From a virus: a DNA stretch of 42,397 bases. Each line of letters begins with the position of its first letter. Positions within the stretch are counted from its first letter, which is position 1. The stretch lies in IMG/VR virus record IMGVR_UViG_3300008262_000109, positions 1-42,397 of that record, one strand, 5' to 3'. Shown piece by piece: positions 19,952-28,518 of this stretch. A program made the translations under genes and the position numbers. The notes under the pieces were generated by a model. It ran no database searches. It was not told the DNA's origin and was given only the letters and a program-made list of their open reading frames with translations.

Positions 19952-20605
19952 ATGCCCAGCATTCACCTAGACATCGACAGCAGCGGCATCAGCAAGGCAC
20001 AGGCATGGCTCGCAGGGGTTCAGAACCAGATGCCATTCGCAGCATCGAGGGCCCTGAATGAAGTTGCCAAAGGGGCAGCCAAGGATCTCAACCGGTCCAC
20101 AACCCAATACTTCGACAGGCCTACCCAGTTCACCCAAAGGGCGTATCGGGTGAGCCGATTCAGCAATAAGCGTGACCTGACAGCCGAGCTGGCGCCGCAA
20201 CAGATCCAGGAGCGTTATCTGCTGCCGTCCATCCAGGGTGGCGTTAGGCCTCAGAGGCCATCAGAGCGGCGGCTCACGGCTGCGCCCGCATGGCGCCCAG
20301 GACGTGGGGCAAAGCTCAACGCATCGGGCAACATGTCGAGGGCCGCCGCCGTCAAGGCGCTCAAGGGTGGGCCTGACATATTCACGATCGACAAGCGCAA
20401 GGGCAAGCTCCGGCCTGGTGTCTACCGTCGCATCGGGTCGGGCAAGATGCGCCGCTATCGGGTCGAATCGCTGCTGCTCTTCAACCAGCTGCCCAACATC
20501 CCGAAGCGTTGGCCGATCCAGAAGATCACCCAGGACAGCGTGAGGGGCACCTGGGGGCCAGCGCTGCAGCGATACGTGACCGAGGCCCTGAGGACGGCGC
20601 GATGA
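19952..20605 (+). CDS. gpZ-like tail completion/neck protein (probable)
   Basis: 217 residues, basic. The N-terminal part (GISKAQAWLAGVQNQMPFAA, SRALNEVAKGAAKDLN) followed by a region with TTQYFDRPTQFTQRAYRVS matches the general pattern of lambda gpZ-type neck proteins; the rest is rich in basic residues (GKLRPGVYRRIGSGKMRRYR). In lambda the Z gene is after FII; here it lies upstream of the terminase genes. Starts one base after rusA stops. Family call is by pattern only. Confidence 0.6.
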   Translation: MPSIHLDIDSSGISKAQAWLAGVQNQMPFAASRALNEVAKGAAKDLNRSTTQYFDRPTQFTQRAYRVSRFSNKRDLTAELAPQQIQERYLLPSIQGGVRPQRPSERRLTAAPAWRPGRGAKLNASGNMSRAAAVKALKGGPDIFTIDKRKGKLRPGVYRRIGSGKMRRYRVESLLLFNQLPNIPKRWPIQKITQDSVRGTWGPALQRYVTEALRTAR

Positions 20606-20823
20606 CCCTGGCCCTGTGTCTTGGGTCCTCCGACAGGGGTCTTGGTCGTGGGTAGACTCGCGCCCGATCTTTCTGTTGATAACGGTTCGCAATAAAGGTA
20701 CAACCCTTGCCATGGGCAGCCTGTAACCCTGAGATCCATTGGCGCCACTAGGTTGTAACCTATTTTGTACGCAGCTGGTTACAATATGGCCATAGGTACA
20801 AATCCGATGCTGGTGGCGCGGGC
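20606..20823. promoter_or_regulatory. terminase upstream region: late promoter and repeat field, cos candidate
   Basis: 218 bases without a convincing gene. TTGATA (20676-20681), 17 bases, TACAAC (20699-20704) is a good sigma70-type promoter. A GGT(T)ACAA motif recurs in both orientations: 20697, 20722 (inverted), 20753 (inverted, inside TAGGTT-GT-AACCTA at 20749-20762), 20765 (inverted, partial), 20777 and 20795. In lambda-like phages the region just before the small terminase gene holds cos with its TerS binding sites (R sites); the repeats could be those, operators, or both. Confidence 0.6.
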
Positions 20824-21447
20824 ATGTTGAACCTCCAGCAGTACGCCGATCACCGCAAGGCCATGGGGCTCCGAGGGGCCACCCATGTATCGGTGCTCAG
20901 GGCGATCAAGAATGGCCGGCTGTCTCACCCAGCTGTTGAGCGGCAAGGTAAGGGCTGGGGGATCAACCCGGCTGTTGCCGATGAGCAGTGGGCCCAGGCC
21001 ACCGACCCGGCGCCGCGTGGCACCAATGCCAGCCAAGACCAGAGGCCTAGGCCCAAGGCTGCCACGCCAGGAGCCCAGGCACCCGCCAAACCCTCGCGCC
21101 CCTCCGCCCCAGGCCTCGCCGACGACGACCTAGACACCGAGCCCGACGCCGACGCCGAGGCGGTCCCCAACTTCAACGACGAGCGAGCGCTGCACGAACG
21201 GGAGAAACGGCTGATTGCCAGGATGGAGAGGATGGAGAAAGCCAGGGAGTTGGTCTACCGAGCCGATCACGAAATCGCCTACAACGCTGTTTTACTCCAG
21301 CTAACCACAAAAGCAGCTTCAGCCCATAAGCAAATTAAAGCCGAGATCCCACACCTTACGCATGATGAACTTACCGCAGTCGAAAGAGTAATAGCAGAGA
21401 TTTTTGAGGAAGTATCTTCGCATACTTTTGAAGAACTACCGGAATGA
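20824..21447 (+). CDS. terminase small subunit (probable)
   Basis: 207 residues, directly before and overlapping TerL by 4 bases. The N-terminal part (LNLQQYADHRKAMGLRGATH, then VSVLRAIKNGRLSHPAVER) reads as a winged helix of the Nu1 kind for DNA recognition. A Pro/Ala-rich acidic linker (about 60-120) follows, then an oligomerising helical C-terminus (NDERALHEREKRLIARMERM). It would bind the repeats in the preceding gap and load the large subunit. Confidence 0.8.
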   Translation: MLNLQQYADHRKAMGLRGATHVSVLRAIKNGRLSHPAVERQGKGWGINPAVADEQWAQATDPAPRGTNASQDQRPRPKAATPGAQAPAKPSRPSAPGLADDDLDTEPDADAEAVPNFNDERALHEREKRLIARMERMEKARELVYRADHEIAYNAVLLQLTTKAASAHKQIKAEIPHLTHDELTAVERVIAEIFEEVSSHTFEELPE

Positions 21448-23378
21448 TTGACCGCAATATTCGACGGATGGCGCAACGGTTGGCAGCAAAGGTAAAGCCA
21501 AAGCCGCCAATCACGATGCTGGAATACTCAGACAAAAATTACTATATCACCAGCGCAACTGATGGCCGCAGTAAGTGGCATACGCGACCATATCAACGCG
21601 ATTGGTTCTTGGCGCCAACTGATCCCGAAGTTGAGTGCATGGTATGCCAGAAGCCGTCGCGTGTTGGATGGTCGGAGTACGTCAAAGCGGTAATCGTTTT
21701 CTTTACCGACTGGCGGCCGTGCAAGGTGATGGTCGTTCAGCCTACGGATTCTGAAGTACAGAAGTACAGCACAGAAGATATAGATTCGTTGTTTGACGAT
21801 AATCACGGGATACCACGCCTCAAGGGGCAGCTAAACAATAAAAAGACAAAGGGAGCGCTAAAAAACAGTTACGACTTTAAGCAGTTGATTAGCGGCGCAT
21901 TGATCCACCTGGTAAGCGCTGCAACGCCACGGTCCGGCCGGCGTGTTGAGCGCAGCCCGATTCTGTTTGAGGAACCCGCTGCCTACGACAGTCCCGAAGG
22001 CGACACGATCGGAAACCTGTTTCAGCGGGCCGGTAATATCTGGGATCCATTCTTTACGATTGGTGGCACGCCGATCTATCCTAATGATTACATGGAGCAG
22101 GCCTTTAAGAAAGGCGATCAGCAATATAGATATTATCCTTGCCCGCATTGCAATCACTATCAACAACTGCGCTGGGAAAATTTCATAAAAGAAGGCCCAG
22201 ACGAAGGCCGGATTCGTTGCGAGCATTGCATAACGCCGATCGATTACAAGCACCTTCGGGCGATGGATAGGGCCGCCGGCTGGGCTTGCCCCTTGGGCTT
22301 GGATCGCAGCAAGCAGGTGCTGCGTAACGGTGTGCCGATCTGGCGATCACAGCAGGTTGGCCCCGGCATGAGCTACCACCGGGCGGCCATGTGGCCCGAG
22401 CTTGTGAGCCGCCACCGGACGGCGCTTGAGCAGATGAAGCTGGGCAACGTGGCCCCCATGCAAACCTTCCATAACACAGACCTAGGGGTGCCGTGGGAGG
22501 ACTCAATTACCAGCAAACTTACCGGCGATGGCCTGGCCGAGCGCCGCAAAAACATTGGATTTGGGAATGGGTATCCCTGGGATGATGAAAAGTGGGACAT
22601 CCCGATCGGCGTCCTGCTGCTGACCGATGGGGTGGATGTGCAGGGCGGTGGCGGCAGCCTTGGCGAGCGGCTGGTTTACACAATCTGGGGCTGGGGTGTT
22701 GGCGAAGAAGGCTGGCACATTGCGCACTTCGAGATTGAGGGGGATCCCCAGCAGCCGGAGGTCTGGGAGCAGCTGGACCGAATGAGCGAGAAGGCCTGGG
22801 CCAGGCAAGGCGGGGGAACCATGAAGGTGAACCTGGGCGGCATTGACCATGGCGGCCTGGCCAGCAAGCAGGTTGAGGATTTCTGCAAGGCCCGGCCCGG
22901 TCGATGGGTGGCGATGAAGGGGTCAGGCACCAAGGGGTTGCCGATCATCCAGAAGGGCAAGCCGACGGAGGTCAACCGCAAAAACCAGAGCGTGACCAAA
23001 CGCGGCGGGATGGTCTACACCACCGGCTATGAGGCCAGCGTCAACATGCTCAAGGCGATGTTGCGCGTTGAGCAACCAGGCCCAAGGTACCTGCACTTCG
23101 GCGCCGCGTCTCGAGATGAGTTCTTGCGCGAGCTGTTCCCCTGGAAGTGGGTGCCGAAGACGCGGGCCCGCACCGAGTACAAATGGATCTGCCCGGTGGG
23201 ATCCCGTGACGAAGGGGGAGACTGCACCCGGATGGCCTATGCCGCGATGCTGCTGGTTTCTCGCCGCTACGCCAAGGGCACCATGTGGACCCAGCTGGAG
23301 CGTGCGTTGGGGGTGCAGGTGGCAGGGGCTGTAAGCGCAGCCGCCACCAGGTTCGGCACTGGCGGGCGCTTTGGTTGA
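21444..23378 (+). CDS. terminase large subunit, lambda gpA type
   Basis: 644 residues. ATPase: Walker A-like QKPSRVGWSE (about 69-78, matching gpA's ARVGYSK), motif SPILFEEPAAYD (about 171-182) as Walker B. A CPHC...CEHC zinc-like pair lies at about 230-262. The nuclease half has LTDGVDVQGG (about 393) and downstream acidic residues. Cuts and translocates DNA into the prohead; gpA-type enzymes usually act at cos sites, which fits the repeat field upstream of TerS. Strong family call. Confidence 0.95.
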   Translation: MIDRNIRRMAQRLAAKVKPKPPITMLEYSDKNYYITSATDGRSKWHTRPYQRDWFLAPTDPEVECMVCQKPSRVGWSEYVKAVIVFFTDWRPCKVMVVQPTDSEVQKYSTEDIDSLFDDNHGIPRLKGQLNNKKTKGALKNSYDFKQLISGALIHLVSAATPRSGRRVERSPILFEEPAAYDSPEGDTIGNLFQRAGNIWDPFFTIGGTPIYPNDYMEQAFKKGDQQYRYYPCPHCNHYQQLRWENFIKEGPDEGRIRCEHCITPIDYKHLRAMDRAAGWACPLGLDRSKQVLRNGVPIWRSQQVGPGMSYHRAAMWPELVSRHRTALEQMKLGNVAPMQTFHNTDLGVPWEDSITSKLTGDGLAERRKNIGFGNGYPWDDEKWDIPIGVLLLTDGVDVQGGGGSLGERLVYTIWGWGVGEEGWHIAHFEIEGDPQQPEVWEQLDRMSEKAWARQGGGTMKVNLGGIDHGGLASKQVEDFCKARPGRWVAMKGSGTKGLPIIQKGKPTEVNRKNQSVTKRGGMVYTTGYEASVNMLKAMLRVEQPGPRYLHFGAASRDEFLRELFPWKWVPKTRARTEYKWICPVGSRDEGGDCTRMAYAAMLLVSRRYAKGTMWTQLERALGVQVAGAVSAAATRFGTGGRFG

Positions 23379-23392
23379 GTATGATGCTAGCC

Positions 23393-23620
23393 ATGGCAGG
23401 AATTACGCTCGCTATCGCCACTGCGCGGCTTAATGATTACCTTGATGCAGAGGTCAAGGTGTTGAGTGGCCAGGAAAAAAAGATCGGTGATCGAATGCTT
23501 AAGCGTGCAGACCTGGCGGAAATTCAGGCAGGGATCAAGATATGGGACAGCAGGGTTAAGGACTTGAGCGGCCAGGCCATTGGGCGCGGCCGAGGGCGAA
23601 CTTTGCGCCCCAACTTCTGA
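23393..23620 (+). CDS. DUF6148-like small head-tail protein, 75 residues
   Basis: Start at the ATG at 23393 (MAGITLAIATARLNDYLDAE), which matches the family start; ATGs at 23381 and 23384 are alternatives. Contains KVLSGQEKKIGDRMLKRADL and IKIWDSRVKDLSG. Placed between TerL and portal, the position of lambda gpW. The last base overlaps the portal start. Confidence 0.82.
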   Translation: MAGITLAIATARLNDYLDAEVKVLSGQEKKIGDRMLKRADLAEIQAGIKIWDSRVKDLSGQAIGRGRGRTLRPNF

Positions 23621-25212
23621 TGGCAAAGCGACGCGACAAGAAGCCCAAGCCCCAGGCAATGCCTGCTGCATCGCCGCTGGCTGCGGTTGACCGCCTGGGC
23701 TTTGGCGGGATGATGGCATTTGGTGGCATGACCGGTGCAAGCCAGATGGCGCGGTCGCCTCGATTCTCCAACTGGCGCCCCCAGCTGCTTGACGCTGACG
23801 GCCAGGCCGAATACGAGCTGTCGGACCTGCGGGCATTTTCGCGGGACCTGGAACGCACCGCCCCGGTAGCTGCTGGAGCGATCGAGACCAGGGTTTCGCA
23901 CATTGTCGGAACCGGTCTCAAGCTTCAGAGCTTGATTGATGCCAAGGAACTGGGCATGACCGAACAGCAGGCCAGCGAGTGGCAAAGCCTGACGGAGCGC
24001 CGGTTTGGGATGTGGGCAAAATCACGGTATGCCGATCGGCACGGGGAGCTTTGCTTCTACAAGCAACAGCAACTACTGCTGCGGTCGCATGATTCGAGCG
24101 GTGATGTTTTTGCAATACTGGGCGACAAAGGTCGAAACGGTTGGCCGTTTCGGCTGACGGTGCAGATCGTGGAGGCCGATCGAGTCTCGAATGAAAACGG
24201 CCGCATGAATACGGCCACCATGATCGACGGCGTTGAGCGCGATGAAGACGGCGAACCCGTTGCCATTTGGGTCGCAAAGCATCACCCTGGCCGGATCATT
24301 GCTCGATCTGCCAACACATGGGAGCGCATCCCGTACACCGGGCAGGAATCCGGCCGCCGCAACGTTCTGCATCTAAAGGAAATGAAGCGGCCGGGCCAGA
24401 CCCGTGGCCTGCCGATCCTGGCGCCGATCATTGCGACAATCAAGCAGCTCACCCGGTACACCGACGCAGAGGTGGATGCTGCAGTGAACTCCGCAGCGCT
24501 GGCGTTGTTCCTGCAGATGGACGGGGAGACATTTGCAGATCAGAGCATTTTCAGCGATGCCGAGCGGGCGAAGATGCTGGCTGCTGCTAATTGGGACGGG
24601 ACGATCGAAAGCGGCCGAGCCGTCAACTTGATGCCCGGCGAGAGCATCATCAGCCCAACACCAGGACGGCCAAACCCCAATTTCGACCCGTTCTTTGGGG
24701 CGATGCTCAACATCTGCAGCATTGGCCTGGGGATCCCCAAAGAGGTGCTATCTAAGGCCTTCAACGCCAGCTATTCCGCCAGCCGTGCGGCTCTGATGGA
24801 TGCGTGGCGAACCTGGCAGATCAAGCGAGCGTGGCTGGCTCAGGATATTTGCCAGCCCATCTATGAGGAGTGGCTGGCAGATGCCGTGGCCCTGGGCATC
24901 ATCCAGGCGCCAGGGTTCTTTGCTGACCCGTTCATCCGGTACGCCTGGAGCCAGACGAGCTGGTGTGGCGATGGCCCTGGGGCCCTTGATCCACTGAAAG
25001 AAGCCATGGCGGCAGGGAAGCGCATGGAAATTGGCCTGACCACCCACGCCGATGAGGTGGTTGCTTACGACGGTGGTGACTGGGAAACCAAGCACCGGCA
25101 AAGCGCCAAGGAAATGGCGGCTCGATTCCGAGATGGCCTGGAGGAGCCCCCTGCTGGCACTCCTGCTGCCATCGCTGTGCCGCCCCCTGACCCCAACGAA
25201 ACCACCGACTAG
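23620..25212 (+). CDS. portal protein, lambda family
   Basis: 530 residues. Landmarks: ARSPRFSNWRPQLLDADGQA near the N-terminus, LQSLIDAKELGMTEQQASEW, LHLKEMKRPGQTRGLPILAP (about 250-268), NICSIGLGIPKEVLSKAFNA (about 366-385) and YSASRAALMDAWRTWQIKRA. These match the lambda portal family. It forms the dodecameric ring at one capsid vertex for DNA passage and head-tail joining. C-terminal tail is Pro-rich. Confidence 0.94.
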   Translation: MAKRRDKKPKPQAMPAASPLAAVDRLGFGGMMAFGGMTGASQMARSPRFSNWRPQLLDADGQAEYELSDLRAFSRDLERTAPVAAGAIETRVSHIVGTGLKLQSLIDAKELGMTEQQASEWQSLTERRFGMWAKSRYADRHGELCFYKQQQLLLRSHDSSGDVFAILGDKGRNGWPFRLTVQIVEADRVSNENGRMNTATMIDGVERDEDGEPVAIWVAKHHPGRIIARSANTWERIPYTGQESGRRNVLHLKEMKRPGQTRGLPILAPIIATIKQLTRYTDAEVDAAVNSAALALFLQMDGETFADQSIFSDAERAKMLAAANWDGTIESGRAVNLMPGESIISPTPGRPNPNFDPFFGAMLNICSIGLGIPKEVLSKAFNASYSASRAALMDAWRTWQIKRAWLAQDICQPIYEEWLADAVALGIIQAPGFFADPFIRYAWSQTSWCGDGPGALDPLKEAMAAGKRMEIGLTTHADEVVAYDGGDWETKHRQSAKEMAARFRDGLEEPPAGTPAAIAVPPPDPNETTD

Positions 25213-25221
25213 AATTAGCCC

Positions 25222-26574
25222 ATGACGGTTCTCGATGTCCTAAATGCACCATGGGCGATCCTGCCCAATCGACTGGAGGAGATCCAGGCAATCTATGCCG
25301 CCCGCAGCCGTGGCGAAGAGCTGGACATCGCAGCGATTGAGGCCAGGATCGGGCGCCCCCTGGGGGCTGATCAGCAACAGGGCTACGAGGTGCGCAACGG
25401 CGCGGCATTGATCCCGCTGCATGGCGTACTGGCGCAGCGTATGAACCTGATGACCAACATGTCAGGCGGCACCAGCACCGAGCTGTTTGCCCGTGATGTT
25501 CAGACAGCAGCAGCAGACCCCACCGTCAAGGCGATCATCCTGCTGGCCGACACCCCAGGGGGGACCGTAGCGGGAACGCAGTCGGCCGCCGCAGCTGTGC
25601 GAGCTGCGCGGGGCACAAAGCCCATGGCAACCATGGTTCAAGACTTGATGGCCAGCGCCGGGGTTTGGATTGGCTCCGCTACGGGATTGGTGGTGCTTGC
25701 CTCTGGAACTGCTCAGGTTGGATCGATTGGTGTTGTTGCAACGCACCAAGACATAAGCCAGCGAGAGCAAGCGCTGGGAGTGAAGACCACCGAGATCGTG
25801 GCCGGCAAGTTCAAGCGGGCTGCGTCGCAGTATGGCCCGCTGACGGAGACTGGCGAACAAATGATTCAGGATCAAGTAGACTATCTGTATTCGCTGTTTG
25901 TCAATGATCAGGCCGTCGACCGTGGGGTATCGGTTGACAAGGTGCTCAGTGACATGGCCGATGGGCGAATGTTCATTGGCCAACAGGCGATTGATGCGGG
26001 CCTCGCGGACCAAATCAGTAGCCTGGACATGCTGATAGCTCAGCTCACCGCAACCCCTGGCGCTTCCTCTGGCAGGCGCTCTGCTCCCGTTCTCCGATCC
26101 CCCGCCCAATCTGCCATGGATGAAAACCAGCTCACTGCCCAAACCACAGCCGAATGGCTGGCGGCCAACCCTGAGGTCGTTGCTTCACTCAAGGCCGAAG
26201 GCGCCGAGTCTGAGCGGCAGCGGATTGCTGCTGTTCGTGCCCGGTCGCTGCCAGGCCATGAGGCCCTGATCGATCGCCTGGCTGCTGATGGCAAGACTAC
26301 TGGCCCAGAAGCTGCTGACGCCGTGTTGGCCGCCGAAAAAAGCAACCTTGCCAGCCGAGCTGCGGTGCGCATGGTAGACGCCGCTCCTGCAGTTGCTTAC
26401 GCAGCCGCCCCTGATGCCTTGAGCGAGGCGAAGGAACCCCAAAAGGTTGAACCGACCGCTCAGGAAATGGCCGACAGGGCCAAAGATCTGGTTGCCAAAG
26501 CCAAGGCCGACGGTCGGATCCTTACCGCCACAGCCGCCGTGGCCCAGGCCCGGCGCGAATTAACCCAACCCTGA
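25222..26574 (+). CDS. S49-family prohead protease with C-terminal scaffold region
   Basis: 450 residues. The N-terminal two-thirds is an S49 (SppA/lambda gpC-type) serine peptidase: AALIPLHGVL (61-70), ILLADTPGGTVAG (106-118), MVQDLMASAGVWIGSA (138-153, nucleophile Ser145) and IVAGKFKRAASQYGPLTE (192-209, with the general-base Lys). The C-terminal third (from about residue 299, MDENQLTAQTTAEWLAANPE) is helical and Ala-rich, like the lambda Nu3 scaffold that starts inside gene C. It processes and shapes the prohead. Confidence 0.92.
   Translation: MTVLDVLNAPWAILPNRLEEIQAIYAARSRGEELDIAAIEARIGRPLGADQQQGYEVRNGAALIPLHGVLAQRMNLMTNMSGGTSTELFARDVQTAAADPTVKAIILLADTPGGTVAGTQSAAAAVRAARGTKPMATMVQDLMASAGVWIGSATGLVVLASGTAQVGSIGVVATHQDISQREQALGVKTTEIVAGKFKRAASQYGPLTETGEQMIQDQVDYLYSLFVNDQAVDRGVSVDKVLSDMADGRMFIGQQAIDAGLADQISSLDMLIAQLTATPGASSGRRSAPVLRSPAQSAMDENQLTAQTTAEWLAANPEVVASLKAEGAESERQRIAAVRARSLPGHEALIDRLAADGKTTGPEAADAVLAAEKSNLASRAAVRMVDAAPAVAYAAAPDALSEAKEPQKVEPTAQEMADRAKDLVAKAKADGRILTATAAVAQARRELTQP
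26116..26574 (+). CDS. nested scaffold protein (in-frame internal start, predicted)
   Basis: An internal ATG at 26116 in the protease frame would give a 152-residue helical protein starting MDENQLTAQTTAEWL, analogous to lambda Nu3 inside C. It lacks a strong ribosome-binding site, so this rests on analogy and domain boundary. Confidence 0.4.
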   Translation: MDENQLTAQTTAEWLAANPEVVASLKAEGAESERQRIAAVRARSLPGHEALIDRLAADGKTTGPEAADAVLAAEKSNLASRAAVRMVDAAPAVAYAAAPDALSEAKEPQKVEPTAQEMADRAKDLVAKAKADGRILTATAAVAQARRELTQP

Positions 26575-26584
26575 GGCCCTTTCG

Positions 26585-26959
26585 ATGAGCAACCAAGGAC
26601 TGACTAAGGCTTTTGTCGCCGGAGCCGCGATTGCCCCCAATCGATTTATCAAGTTTGGCGCTGATGACCGCACGGTGCTTCAAGGCGCCGCTGGTAGCGA
26701 TTTCATCTTTGCCGTTTCTGATGATGTTGGCTGCGCGTCTGGTGAACGACTGGACAACATTCTGACCGAAAGCGCCACTATTGAATATGGCGGCACCGTC
26801 ACTCGCGGCGCTTTGCTGATGAGTGATTCCGTGGGCCGGGCAATTGCTGCTACGGCATCTGCCGGCGCCAATGTCCGTACCGGCGGTGTTGCCCTTGTTT
26901 CTGCCGTCTCTGGCGACAAGGGCCCGATGCTTATTTCCCTTGGATCTTTCCAGGGTTGA
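26585..26959 (+). CDS. capsid decoration (DUF2190/gpD-like) protein
   Basis: 124 residues: NRFIKFGADDRTVLQGAAGS, VAEY-type segment IEYGGTVTRGALLMSDSVGR, AIAATASAGANVRTGG. The beta-rich pattern is that of DUF2190 cement proteins, which bind and stabilise the outer capsid. Position between protease/scaffold and major capsid matches lambda gene D. Confidence 0.88.
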   Translation: MSNQGLTKAFVAGAAIAPNRFIKFGADDRTVLQGAAGSDFIFAVSDDVGCASGERLDNILTESATIEYGGTVTRGALLMSDSVGRAIAATASAGANVRTGGVALVSAVSGDKGPMLISLGSFQG

Positions 26960-26986
26960 CTTACCACTTCCTGAGGTATTGATCCA

Positions 26987-27949
26987 ATGTCCTATCAGAA
27001 CTTTCCTTTTCCGATTCAGCCAGAGTACACAGCGATTGCGCTTGCGCACACCAACAGAGCTTACATTGCTGACGAAGTGTCCCCTCGCGTGCGAGTTGGC
27101 AAACGCGAGTTTAAGTGGAATCAGTACAACCGCGACGAAATGTTTACGGTTCCTGATACCACAGTTGGGCGCAAAGGTGTTCCCAACGTGGTGCAGTTTG
27201 GCAGCACTGAAGTGGCAGGTTTTGTCAAAGACTACGGCCTTGATGACTTGGTGCCAAATGACGACCTTGAAAACGCTCCTCCCGGCGAAAACCCTGTAGG
27301 CCGTGCCGTTGAAGGTATTGCCGAACTGGTTGCCCTGGATCGCGAAAAGCGTGTCGCTGATTTGTATTTCAATTCAGCGACCTACCCTTCCGCCAACCGC
27401 ACAACCCTAAGCGGTAGTTCGCAGTGGTCGGACTACGCCAACTCTGACCCTTATTCAGCGATCATGGCGGCCCGGGACGGCATGTTAATGCCGTTCAATA
27501 CTGGCGTACTAGGCCGGCTGGCGTGGTCTAAGTTGCGCGTTCACCCCAAGATCACCGCCGCACTGGCCCCTTCCAGTGCCGGCAACAGTGGCACCAGTAA
27601 CGCACAAGGCGCTCCGGCGTCTGTGCAGGCCGTAGCCGAGCTGTTGGAGCTTGATCGTTTGCTGATTGGCGAGAGCTGGATCAACACTGCCAAGCCGGGC
27701 CAAACCCCAACCATGACAAGGGTGTGGGGCAAGCACATGGCCTTGCTGCATATCAACCCAATTGCCAGCATTCGCGGCAACGCAATCACGTTCGGCTATA
27801 CGGCCGAGTATGGCAATAGGGTAAGTGGCAGCATCCCAGAGCCTAAGGTGGGCCTGCGCGGCGCTCAGCGGGTGCGCGTGGGCGAGAGCGTGAACGAGAT
27901 CGTTTGCGCTTCTGATGTTGGCTATTACTTCCAAAACGTCGTTGCCTGA
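26987..27949 (+). CDS. major capsid protein
   Basis: 320 residues. Begins MSYQNFPFPIQPEYTAIALA and includes IADEVSPRVRVGKREFKWNQ, DDLVPNDDLENAPPG, LALDREKRVADLYF-like helix and FGYTAEYGNRVSGSIPEPK near the C-terminus. The spacing and motifs fit the lambda gpE-type HK97-fold major capsid proteins. Preceded by TGAGG. Next in the gene order after the decoration protein. Confidence 0.9.
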   Translation: MSYQNFPFPIQPEYTAIALAHTNRAYIADEVSPRVRVGKREFKWNQYNRDEMFTVPDTTVGRKGVPNVVQFGSTEVAGFVKDYGLDDLVPNDDLENAPPGENPVGRAVEGIAELVALDREKRVADLYFNSATYPSANRTTLSGSSQWSDYANSDPYSAIMAARDGMLMPFNTGVLGRLAWSKLRVHPKITAALAPSSAGNSGTSNAQGAPASVQAVAELLELDRLLIGESWINTAKPGQTPTMTRVWGKHMALLHINPIASIRGNAITFGYTAEYGNRVSGSIPEPKVGLRGAQRVRVGESVNEIVCASDVGYYFQNVVA

Positions 27950-27951
27950 TC

Positions 27952-28128
27952 ATGCCAGCCCACACCGTCACAAACGGCCCCGTTGACCACGACGGGATCC
28001 GCTACGAAAACGGCGACAGCGTCCCTCGGCTTTCTGCTGAGGAGGCTGCCGCCCTGGTGGCTGCTGCGGTGATTGATCCTCCTGCCACAGCGGCCAAGCC
28101 TGGCAAGGATCCGGAGAAGGCCGACTGA
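27952..28128 (+). CDS. gpFI-like small head protein, 58 residues
   Basis: Too short for usual tracks. ATG at 27952, two bases after the capsid stop; stop overlaps the next ATG. Contains THTVTNGPVDHDGIRYENGD and EEAAALVAAAVI, a C-terminal Ala/Pro/Lys-rich tail. Position of lambda FI between capsid and FII; role in DNA packaging or connector assembly is inferred. Confidence 0.68.
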   Translation: MPAHTVTNGPVDHDGIRYENGDSVPRLSAEEAAALVAAAVIDPPATAAKPGKDPEKAD

Positions 28129-28511
28129 TGGCTTTCGACGATCTGGATGATTTTCTAGATCTGGACATGGACGCTGTCCCCGTGATAGCCGGGGCTGTGA
28201 CAGGTCTCGGCTATCTTGACTTGAATAGTGAGATTGTTTTTGATGGAGGCGCTACAGTAATTGATTATTTGCTCACTGCAAAAACTGATTTATTTGGCGG
28301 ATTAGGTTATGGCAACCCAATTACGGTAGACGGCCAAACTTACAAAGTCGAGATGCAGCCTCAGCCCTTTAATGATGGCGCGTTTTGCAAGATTCCATTA
28401 GCCCGCACCACAGCCATATCCATCCCCCTAATCTCCCGCCTTCTCCGCACCGGCTCCGGTCAGTTGCTGGTTACCGGCTCCGGCCGCTCGCTGCAAACTC
28501 AGCCGTTCTAA
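28128..28511 (+). CDS. head-tail connector (gpFII-like)
   Basis: 127 residues; starts FDDLDDFLDLDMDAVPVIAG and has a beta core DLNSEIVFDGGATVIDYLL, TAKTDLFGGLGYGNPITVDG, VEMQPQPFNDGAFCKI. The pattern of a small beta protein with a central loop matches head-tail joining proteins. The unusual last 20 residues repeat a GSGQLLVTGSG motif. AT-richer than neighbours in its middle. Confidence 0.65.
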   Translation: MAFDDLDDFLDLDMDAVPVIAGAVTGLGYLDLNSEIVFDGGATVIDYLLTAKTDLFGGLGYGNPITVDGQTYKVEMQPQPFNDGAFCKIPLARTTAISIPLISRLLRTGSGQLLVTGSGRSLQTQPF

Positions 28512-28518
28512 CCGAGCC

